Assembly: GCA_051004015.1 (NCBI GenBank)
Contig: JBPCKT010000042.1
Location: forward strand, 1-64,000
Origin: SXOA01 sp051004015
Lineage (GTDB): Bacteria > Planctomycetota > Planctomycetia > Pirellulales > Pirellulaceae
Direction: 5' to 3'
Length of the DNA stretch: 64,000 nucleotides
How positions within the stretch are numbered: the stretch's first letter is position 1; every line of letters starts with the position of its first letter. Below the pieces are notes generated by a model. It had not been told where the DNA came from, did not search any database, and saw nothing but the letters and a program-made list of their open reading frames with translations. This document shows positions 50,685 through 59,200 of this stretch, one piece after another. The position numbers and the translations under genes are program-made.

Positions 50685-53600
50685 ATGCAGAAGTCGAAGA
50701 AAAACCAAGGTACTCTCCGCGGCAAGACCGCCCGCCGCAACACCAGCCGCCGCAACTTCCTGCGGATAGAACGGCTGGAAGACCGCATGGTGCTGACTGG
50801 CGCAGCCCCGATTGCATTCAACGATTCGTTCCACACGTTGCCCGACCAGACGCTGGAAATTTCCGCGCCGGGAATTCTGGCCAACGATACCGACGCGGAA
50901 GGGGACGCACTTTCCGCGGTCCTCTTCTCCGGCCCAGCCCATGGGTCGCTCACCCTCGATCCCGCCGGCAGCTTCAGTTACACGCCGGAAGCCGGCTTCG
51001 CGGGGATTGACAGTTTCATGTACAGGGCCGCGGAAGATACGGGGCACAGCCAACTCGCCGCCGTCACGCTCCGCGTGGGTACTGGCAGCCCGCCTGTCTC
51101 GCAAGACGACAACGTAACTGTCAATGAAGACGAGGTCCTGACAGTTCCCGCCCCCGCGGGCGTGCTCCACAATGACAGCGACCCCGACGGCGACCCCATG
51201 ACGGCAGCGCTCGTCACGGGGCCGGCGAATGGGACCGTTTCACTCGCCGAGGATGGCTCCTTCGTCTACACGCCGGCAGCCAACTTTCACGGGACTGATA
51301 GCTTTATCTATCAGGCCAGCGATGGAACCGGCACCGGAAACCTGGCCACCGTCAGCATCACGGTGAGCAGCATTAACGACAAGCCGGTCGCCAGCAACGA
51401 TGCCTTTAGCCTGGACGAGGACACTCCGCTTTCGATTCCCGGTCCCGGAGTGACGGGCAACGATAGCGACGCCGATGGTGATCCACTCACGGCCACCATG
51501 GTCAGCGGACCACTCCACGGCTCGCTGAGCCTCGCGGCGGACGGCTCGTTCACTTATACCCCCGCCGAGAACTTCCACGGCGTGGATGGGTTCAGCTACC
51601 TGGTGAGCGACGGTGCTTCGCTGAGCAGCGTGGCGACGGTCACTCTGGAGGTGAACTCCGTCAACGACGGGCCGATCGCGGCCGGCGATGAGTACACAAC
51701 GGAAGAAGACACCCCGCTGATCGTGGATGCCGCTCTGGGAGTGATGGGCAATGACTCGGACGGGGATGGGGACAGCCTCATCGCGTCGCTCGTCAGTGGC
51801 CCGGCTCACGGGGCGCTCACGCTGAATGCCGACGGCTCTTTTGAATACACGCCGGAGGCTAATTTCAACGGCGCGGATAGCTTCAGCTACGTGGTGAGCG
51901 ACGGCACGACCGAAAGCAATGTCGCCAACGTCACGCTCAACGTCAGTGCCGTCAACGACGGCCCGCTGGCGGTGAATGACGAGTACACGATCGACGAGGA
52001 CACGTCGCTCACGCTCCCCGCGCCCGGCATCCTTGGCAATGATTCGGACCCCGAAGCGGACCCGCTGGCCGCCAGTCTGGTCAGCGGCCCGCTGCACGGC
52101 ACTCTTTCGCTGAATGCCGACGGTTCGTTGAGTTACACGCCGGAGGCCAACTTCAACGGCACCGACGGGTTCAGTTACTTCGTGAGCGACGGTAGTGCCG
52201 AAAGCGAGGTGGCGACGGTCACAATCAACGTGGCATCCGTCGAGGACCCGCCCTTGGCGACGAATGACGAGTATACCACCAATGAGGACACGCCGCTCGC
52301 CATCGACGCCGCGGCCGGCCTGCTGGCGAATGACAGCGATCCGGATAGCAGCAGCCTCACGGTTGCCATGGTTAGCGGCCCCGTGCATGGAACAGTGACT
52401 TTGAACGCCGACGGATCGTTCAATTACACGCCGAGCGCGGACTTTAACGGAGTGGATGGCTTTAGCTACGTGGTCAGCGACGGCACGCTGGAAAGCGACG
52501 TGGCGACGGTTACGCTCAACGTGTGCGCCGTGAGCGACGCGCCGCTGGCAACGGACGACGCCTTCGCCACGGAGGAAGACACTCCACTCATCGTCGATGT
52601 TGCCGGCAGCGTGCTGGCCAACGACAGCGACGCCGACGGAGATTCCCTGACCGCGGAACTGGTCACTGGGCCGGCCCACGGCGCGCTGACACTGAATGCG
52701 GATGGCTCCTTCAGCTATTCGCCGGAGGCCAATTTCAGCGGCCAGGACGTCTTCATTTACACGGCCAGCGACGGCTCTCTGACCAGCAATGAGGCGACCG
52801 TCACGATCACGGTCAATCCCACGAATGACGCGCCGGTGGCAACCGCTGACGAATACACCGTTGACGAAGATTCCCCCTTGCATGTCGACGCATCGGGGAT
52901 CCTCGGCAATGACAGCGATCCCGATGGGGATGCTCTGTCCGCGGTGCTTGTCTCCGGTCCCGCCAGCGGAACTTTGACACTCAATTCCGACGGGTCCTTC
53001 GACTACGCGCCGGGAGCCAATTTCAACGGCGACGACACCTTCGTCTACAAGGCCAGCGATGGCTCCTCGGAGAGTGCCGAGACCACCGTCACCATTCACG
53101 TCCAGGGGGTGAATGATGCCCCCGTGGCCGAGGCCGACGCCTATGTGACCGAAGAGGACACGCCACTGACGATTGCCGCGCCCGGAGTGCTCGCCAACGA
53201 TAGCGATATCGATGGTGACTCCCTCTCGGCGATTCTGGTGAACGGCCCGGCTCATGGAACCGTGTCGCTGGAAGCCGATGGTTCGCTCACCTACACACCG
53301 GAGGCGAATTTCAATGGCAGCGATTCGTTCACCTACAAGGCGAGCGACGGCTCTTTGGAAAGCGCCGAGACCACGGTCAGCATCACGGTCGTTTCTGTAA
53401 CCGATGAGCCGCTGCCGAACAGCGACGCCTATAGCACGGGCGAGGACGTCACCCTGACCGCTTCAGCCGCGATGGGAGTCCTGGCGAATGACTTCGATCC
53501 GCAGGATTTGCCGCTCACGGCGGAACTGGTTAGCGGCCCCGCGAATGGGACGCTGACCCTCAATGCCGATGGCTCGTTCTCGTATACGCCGAGCGCCCAT

Positions 53601-55091
53601 TACTACGGGACCGATTCCTTCACTTACGTGGCGAACAACGGCGTGGAAGCTGGGCCGGTGATGACGGCCACCATCGTCGTTCAGCCGCTCAATGACGCGC
53701 CGCTGGCGGCCAATGATGAGTACAGCACCGACGCCAGCGGGAGCCTGAACGCTTCCGTGACGACGGGAGTGCTCGCCAACGATTCCGACATCGATGGCGA
53801 CGCGCTCTCGACCACGCTGCTGTGGGGTCCCTCCCACGGCTCGCTGACGCTGAACAGCGACGGCTCCTTCTCCTATGCGGCCGACGCCGGCTTTACGGGG
53901 ATTGACTCGTTCAAGTACCAGCTCAACGACGGCCTGGCCAACAGCAACGTGGCCACGGTCACGCTGCAGGTCTCCGGACAGGGAGAAATCGTTGCTCCCT
54001 CCAGCCAGGATGATGCCTATACCGTCGATGCGGGAAGCATCTTGGTGGTGGATGCGCCGGGTATCCTCGAAAACGACGCGGACGCCGACGGGGATGCTCT
54101 GTCCGCGGCACTGGCGGCTGGCCCATCCCACGGGGAGCTGACTCTCAATGCCGACGGATCGTTCAGCTACACACCCGAGGCCGGTTTTGCTGGGACGGAT
54201 TCCTTCACCTACACGGCGAGCGATGGTACTGCAGCGGGAAATGTCGCCACCGTGACCATCACGGTGGAGGATACAAACCTGGCTCCGGAAGCCAAGGACG
54301 ACGGGTATGTGGCGACGGCCGAGACGCTGCTGAGCGTTTCCGCTGGCGAGGGAGTGCTGGCGAACGATTTGGACGACGATGGGGATCCGCTCACGGCGGT
54401 GCTCGTCGGCGGGGCAGCTCACGGAGCGGTGACGCTGAATCCCGACGGCTCCTTCGACTACCAGCCGGAGATTGGGTTCACCGGCGAGGACACCTTCACC
54501 TACCAGGCGTCGGACGGAACGGCCTCAAGCGAAGTCGCCACGGCCACGATCTTTGTCGAGTCGGCGGCAAACCAGCGGCCGGTGGCAGTCAACGACCAAT
54601 ACGCCACCACCGTCGATCAGCCCCTCGCCGTCCCCGCGCCGGGATTGCTGGGAAATGACTTGGATGCGGACGGCGATTCGCTGACGGCGGAGCTGTTCAG
54701 CGGGCCGCAAAATGGCACGGTCGTGCTCAACACGGACGGCTCGTTTGTCTACACGCCCGCGAGCGGCTTCCAGGGGAGGGACTCCTTCATCTATCGCATC
54801 TTCGATGGCGAAGTGCATAGCGCCCTGGCTGCCGTCACCGTCTACGTCAATGCGGCCCCACCGGCCCCACCGGCACCTGGCGGCGGGGGTTCGGTGGTGG
54901 ATGGCGGAAACGACGATGATTCGCCCGGCGGCTGCCTGCTCGGAGGCGCAATCCGCCGCGTGATGCAGCACCTGGAGCTGGCCCGGTACGGCGTGGAGGA
55001 CGACCTGCTCGATTCGCTGGCGAAGGACCAGAATCGGGGAGACTATAGCCGTCTGGATTCCTTGCTCGCCGATGACCGCTGGCAGCTCTAG
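50685..55091 (+). CDS. Giant tandem-95 cadherin-like surface protein
   Basis: This protein has 1,468 residues from the ATG at 50685 (AAGGAG 9 nt upstream). The N-terminus (MQKSKKNQGTLRGKTARRN) is basic and followed by FLRIERLEDRMVLTG, the planctomycete-type LExRxxL surface motif. 14 repeats of about 97 residues then run from ~45 to ~1384, each with a NDxYTxDEDTPL-type start and a calcium-type NDSDxDGDxL loop, characteristic of the tandem-95/Cadherin_5 or VCBS-like families. The C-terminal tail (about 1390-1468) has a Pro/Gly linker, GGCLLGGA and a helical end (LDSLAKDQNRGDYSRLDSLL). It is predicted exported and calcium-bound. Confidence 0.93.
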   Translation: MQKSKKNQGTLRGKTARRNTSRRNFLRIERLEDRMVLTGAAPIAFNDSFHTLPDQTLEISAPGILANDTDAEGDALSAVLFSGPAHGSLTLDPAGSFSYTPEAGFAGIDSFMYRAAEDTGHSQLAAVTLRVGTGSPPVSQDDNVTVNEDEVLTVPAPAGVLHNDSDPDGDPMTAALVTGPANGTVSLAEDGSFVYTPAANFHGTDSFIYQASDGTGTGNLATVSITVSSINDKPVASNDAFSLDEDTPLSIPGPGVTGNDSDADGDPLTATMVSGPLHGSLSLAADGSFTYTPAENFHGVDGFSYLVSDGASLSSVATVTLEVNSVNDGPIAAGDEYTTEEDTPLIVDAALGVMGNDSDGDGDSLIASLVSGPAHGALTLNADGSFEYTPEANFNGADSFSYVVSDGTTESNVANVTLNVSAVNDGPLAVNDEYTIDEDTSLTLPAPGILGNDSDPEADPLAASLVSGPLHGTLSLNADGSLSYTPEANFNGTDGFSYFVSDGSAESEVATVTINVASVEDPPLATNDEYTTNEDTPLAIDAAAGLLANDSDPDSSSLTVAMVSGPVHGTVTLNADGSFNYTPSADFNGVDGFSYVVSDGTLESDVATVTLNVCAVSDAPLATDDAFATEEDTPLIVDVAGSVLANDSDADGDSLTAELVTGPAHGALTLNADGSFSYSPEANFSGQDVFIYTASDGSLTSNEATVTITVNPTNDAPVATADEYTVDEDSPLHVDASGILGNDSDPDGDALSAVLVSGPASGTLTLNSDGSFDYAPGANFNGDDTFVYKASDGSSESAETTVTIHVQGVNDAPVAEADAYVTEEDTPLTIAAPGVLANDSDIDGDSLSAILVNGPAHGTVSLEADGSLTYTPEANFNGSDSFTYKASDGSLESAETTVSITVVSVTDEPLPNSDAYSTGEDVTLTASAAMGVLANDFDPQDLPLTAELVSGPANGTLTLNADGSFSYTPSAHYYGTDSFTYVANNGVEAGPVMTATIVVQPLNDAPLAANDEYSTDASGSLNASVTTGVLANDSDIDGDALSTTLLWGPSHGSLTLNSDGSFSYAADAGFTGIDSFKYQLNDGLANSNVATVTLQVSGQGEIVAPSSQDDAYTVDAGSILVVDAPGILENDADADGDALSAALAAGPSHGELTLNADGSFSYTPEAGFAGTDSFTYTASDGTAAGNVATVTITVEDTNLAPEAKDDGYVATAETLLSVSAGEGVLANDLDDDGDPLTAVLVGGAAHGAVTLNPDGSFDYQPEIGFTGEDTFTYQASDGTASSEVATATIFVESAANQRPVAVNDQYATTVDQPLAVPAPGLLGNDLDADGDSLTAELFSGPQNGTVVLNTDGSFVYTPASGFQGRDSFIYRIFDGEVHSALAAVTVYVNAAPPAPPAPGGGGSVVDGGNDDDSPGGCLLGGAIRRVMQHLELARYGVEDDLLDSLAKDQNRGDYSRLDSLLADDRWQL

Positions 55092-55118
55092 TTCTAAGGA
55101 GCATCGCCGCTAGTTTCA

Positions 55119-55163
55119 CTTCGCGCCCCTGAAGTCACGAGACCCAGGGGCGCGAAGCTTTTT
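55119..55163 (+). terminator. Strong rho-independent terminator
   Basis: CTTCGCGCCCCTG (55119-55131) and CAGGGGCGCGAAG (55145-55157) form a perfect 13-bp stem with a 13-nt loop, followed by CTTTTTCTT. It lies 27 nt after the surface-protein stop, ending that transcript before the dehydratase gene. Confidence 0.92.
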
Positions 55164-55213
55164 CTTGATGTGCGACGGTGTAAAATGGCGTGCCCAAAAA
55201 CAAGGACCACGCC

Positions 55214-56221
55214 ATGCCCATCCACATTCCCACCATCGACGACGTGCGCACCGCTGAGACCGCGATTCGCCCGCACGTTTCTCCCGCGCCGCTGGTCCGC
55301 TCTTATCCGCTGGAAAAGGAGCTCGGGCTGCCGGAAGGACGGCGCGTCTGGTTCAAGGATTACGGTTGGACGCCGGTCGGTTCGTTCAAGCTCCTGGGGG
55401 CGCTCAACTGGGTGGCGAATAACCTGGAGCGGATCGACAGCCGCACCGTGGTGGCCCACTCGTCGGGAAATTTCGCCTCGGGCATTTCCTACGCCGGGAT
55501 GCGGTTTGGCAAACGGGTGGTGGTGGTGATGCCTGAAACCGCCCCGCGGGTGAAGTTCAACCTCACCCGCTCCTTCGGGGCCGAAGTCCGGACTTACGAC
55601 ATCACGCGCGACCACGAAACGGGCGAGCGGGACCGCCTGACGCGCGAGATTGCTGCCGGCGAAGGGGCGGTGCAGGCCTCTCCCTACGACGATCCGCATG
55701 TGATTGCGGGCAACGGCGTCGGCGGGCTGGAAATCGTCCGCGAGCTTCAGCAGGTTGGCCGCGGCCTCTCGCATTTCTTCTGCCAGGTCAGCGGCGGCGG
55801 CATCATGGCCGGGCACGCCCTGGCCATCACCGACGGCTTTCCGCGGGCCCGCCTCATCGGCGTCGAGCCGGCAGGCAGCAACGACTTCCAGCAATCTCTC
55901 GCCGCCGGTAAGCGGGTCCGCATCGAGCGCCCCAGTAGCATCTGCGACGGCCTCAACTCCTACGACGTCGGCGAGCACAACTGGCCCATCCTCAGCCGCC
56001 TCGTGAGCCAGTCGGTCTCCCTGCCGGACGCCGCCACGCAGCAAGCCATGAAATGGCTCTACGACCAGCACGGCCTCCGCACCGAACCCTCCGGAGCCAT
56101 CGCCACCGCCGCACTCCTCAGCGGCCAGGTCGATTTAAGCGGCGACGGCGACATCGTGGTTGTTGTGAGCGGGCGGAATGTGGATGAAGGGGCGTTTAGG
56201 AAGTGGATCGACGGCGTGTAA
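55214..56221 (+). CDS. PLP-dependent threonine/serine dehydratase-like enzyme
   Basis: This protein has 335 residues from the ATG at 55214 (MPIHIPTIDDV). A fold-type II PLP enzyme: the PLP lysine lies in TPVGSFKLLGAL (usual GSFKxRGA), SSGNFASGIS binds the substrate carboxylate and VSGGGIMAG holds the phosphate. There is no C-terminal ACT-type regulatory domain, so it resembles catabolic threonine dehydratase or serine racemase rather than full-length IlvA. The exact reaction is undetermined; threonine to 2-oxobutyrate is the most likely. Confidence 0.88.
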   Translation: MPIHIPTIDDVRTAETAIRPHVSPAPLVRSYPLEKELGLPEGRRVWFKDYGWTPVGSFKLLGALNWVANNLERIDSRTVVAHSSGNFASGISYAGMRFGKRVVVVMPETAPRVKFNLTRSFGAEVRTYDITRDHETGERDRLTREIAAGEGAVQASPYDDPHVIAGNGVGGLEIVRELQQVGRGLSHFFCQVSGGGIMAGHALAITDGFPRARLIGVEPAGSNDFQQSLAAGKRVRIERPSSICDGLNSYDVGEHNWPILSRLVSQSVSLPDAATQQAMKWLYDQHGLRTEPSGAIATAALLSGQVDLSGDGDIVVVVSGRNVDEGAFRKWIDGV

Positions 56222-56241
56222 TTCCATCCGTGGGACATCCA

Positions 56242-59200
56242 TCAGAAGGAACGCCGCCCCGCACTTTCGAGCTCGCGATGACTGGTGATCCTCCGCCCGA
56301 CTTGCAGAGAGCGCCGCATGGCCATCTGCAGTTCCGGTTCGACCTCGGCGAAGAACTCAATCCGTCCCGCGACTTTGGCGGCAACGCAGCGGCCCGCTTG
56401 CAGGATGAGCGAGTTCTTGTGCATGGCGGGAATGCGCGGGCCGTCCGTGATGATCCCGGAGAGGTTGACCGGGTCTGCGGCAGAGAGGATGCTCCACTGG
56501 CCGTCATCCACCCCGTCGCGGAGAGCCCGCAGTTGGGAAACGGCAGCTTCCTGGGCAAACTGTTCGCCGGCAACGCGGGCGATGAAGCGTCCGCCGCGGA
56601 CTTCGCCCCGCAACTCCATCCGGCGGAAGACTCGGACCAGCTCGAACCAGGGCGGCGCGGCATTCTCCCGCGTCAGGCAGTCACGGAAGACGACGCCATA
56701 GCGATTCAGTAGCTGTTTGCACCACCGCTGCAAATACTCATCATTCTCCGGCGGCTGCGTCTCGCCCGGAAATCGCGACCAGCGGCCGACCGGGGAGGTG
56801 CCGCTATGGAGTGCCTTCTTACGCGGCCAGAGGCGGCGGCTGATCGTTTTCTTGGCACCCTTGGAAATGTAGCGGACGGCGGCGAAGGTGTCGGATGAAA
56901 CGAGACCGAGCGCGGCTAATTCCCGCAATGCATCTTCCAGCTCCGTGGGGAGCAGTCCGGTCAACCCCTTGAGCTCTTGATAGAACAGTGCTCCGCGAAC
57001 CGACAAAACTCCAAGCACGTCCTGCGCTTTGCTGCCGGCGAAGGCATCCACCTTCATCCGCTCCCGCGGCAGCAGCCAGGACAGGTCATCCCGCATCAGC
57101 AGGGCAATGGGCATCGTTCGATTGAGAGCCGCCATGCCGGGGCCGTCCTTTTCGTCCCGGCTGGGAGGGCGAAGGCGGCCCCACATCGCCTCGCCCGACA
57201 TGAACAGCATGTCCAGCCATTGCGGGTCGTACTCGGCCACGCGGGCGGAGAGTACCTTCTCCTCCCAGACGCCGGCGGAAAGCTCGAACCCTTGCAGTTG
57301 CACCATCGCCTCGCGCAGTCCTGCCTCTCCTTGCTTCTGCTGGGTGGGATGCAGCCCGTGCTGCCGCGTCAGGTAATCGAGATAAACCTCGGGCGCGACC
57401 GGCTGGATTTTCTGCCGCAGGCCGTCGAGCGTCAGCCGGTGGATGCGGGCCAGCAATCGCCGCTCGCACCATTCGACGTAGGATGGGACTCCAGTCCCGT
57501 CCGTTCTTCGGTCGGGACTGGAGTCCCGTCCTACATCCTCTTGCGCTGCTGCCGTGAAGCGGCCGCGCATGACGATGCCCGAGCCTTCCAGCGATTCCAG
57601 CGAGGCTTCCACCTGGCTCTCTTCCAGCATCAGGCGCTGGGCGATGTCCGCCGCGGTTGTGGGTCCGGAGGTAAGGATTCGGCCTCGAACGAGTTCCAGT
57701 CGCCCCGCTGCTGGCTCCCATTCCTTTTGCAGCGCCGGCGGCAACTGCGGCATTGGTTTGGCGACGACGCCGGGATAGACCGCCTGCACCAAGGGCCAGC
57801 GCTCGGCGGCAATCCATCCGCGTTTTTCGTAGGATGGGACTCCAGTCCCGTCCGAAAAGCGGACGGGACTGGAGTCCCATCCTACGGGGAGAGTCACCTC
57901 CGCAGCCCTTCCGGCCCGGACCAGCTCTTGACAGCAGTTGTTCCAAGCCGCCGATTCATCCGTGAAGACCAGAATCAGGCTCAGCAGCGCATCATGCAAT
58001 TCATCGGCATCGCGGATGAACGGCCAGGCATCCTGGCTGACTTGGGTGATGGCCTCGGGGTCGAGCTTCGCGAGGTCGCGGAAGTCCTCGACGCTGAGCG
58101 ACCGCCGCGTGGTGACCGCCCGCGTCCGCCGCTCTTCCAGAGGAGCGTCATCGAGGAACGAATAGGGATTGGCGTTGAGAATCTGATGCGAAAACGGCGA
58201 GGGCTCACGAGTGTCGATGGGAAAGAACTTCACTTTCCCGTCCTTCACGTCTTGCAGCATGGCCAGCCACCGCGGCAGGTCCATCGCCTCGTTCAGGCAG
58301 TCGTGCATCGTCTGCCGCACGATGGGATGGTCGGGAACCTGGATATCGCCGTGATGGTTCTCCAGGCAGCCGACCGTTTCCGGGAAGGTTTGCGCCAGCA
58401 AATCCTCGCTGCGGAATTTCTGCAAGAACGGCGGCACCTTCTTGCCATTCTTCATCCGCAGCACGGCCAAAGCCCGCGTGATGTTCCACCGCCAGCGAAC
58501 GCCGAACATGGGAACCGCCAGAAGCGCCTGCTCCAGCAGCTCTTGCCCGTTGTGCGGCCCAATCATGGGAAACAGGCTCTCGATGGCAAAGCTGTGCTGA
58601 GGGCCGATGGAGAGGAGCACCCCATTTTCGTCCGCTGCCGCCTGCAGCTCAAAATCGAAACTGCGGCAGAAGCGTTTGCGGAGGGCGAGGCCCCAGGCCC
58701 TGTTGATCCGCGAGCCGAGCGGCGAATGAATGACGAGCTGCATTCCACCGGATTCGTCAAAGAACCGCTCGAATACGATTTCCTCTCGCGTCGGTACTCG
58801 GCCGATGGCGGCTTTCTGGGCGACGATATAGCGGACCGCCTGCTCCGCGGCCCAAGGGTCCGCCCCGCACTCGGCTTGCAGCCAGGTAGTGGGGTCTTCG
58901 TAGGATGGGACTCCAGTCCCGTCCGTCTTCTGGACGGGACTGGAGTCCCATCCTACGTTTTGCTCGATCCCTCCCGCGATGTCCCGCCGCAATCGCGACA
59001 GCTCGCCGGAAAGCTCGACCGTACGGCCGGGAGCTTCACCGAGCCAGAAGGGAATGGTTGGCGGAGCGCCATGGGCATCGATGACGATCACTTCGCCGGA
59101 AGTTATCTGCCGGATCATCCATGACGTGTTGCCAAGCAGGAAGACATCGCCGCGCATGCTTTCGATGGCAAAATCTTCGTCCAAAGCGCCGACGACCGTT

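Noticed and set aside
50345..50953. 202-codon minus-strand frame upstream of the surface protein
   Set aside because: It overlaps the 5' end of that gene and shows no coding features.
51240..53255. 671-codon open frame on the minus strand
   Set aside because: Antisense to the tandem repeats of the surface protein; its own repeats only mirror those.
56977..59124. 715-codon plus-strand frame within lhr
   Set aside because: Antisense shadow of the helicase. The palindromes are also open on this strand, which lengthens it, but no family is recognisable.
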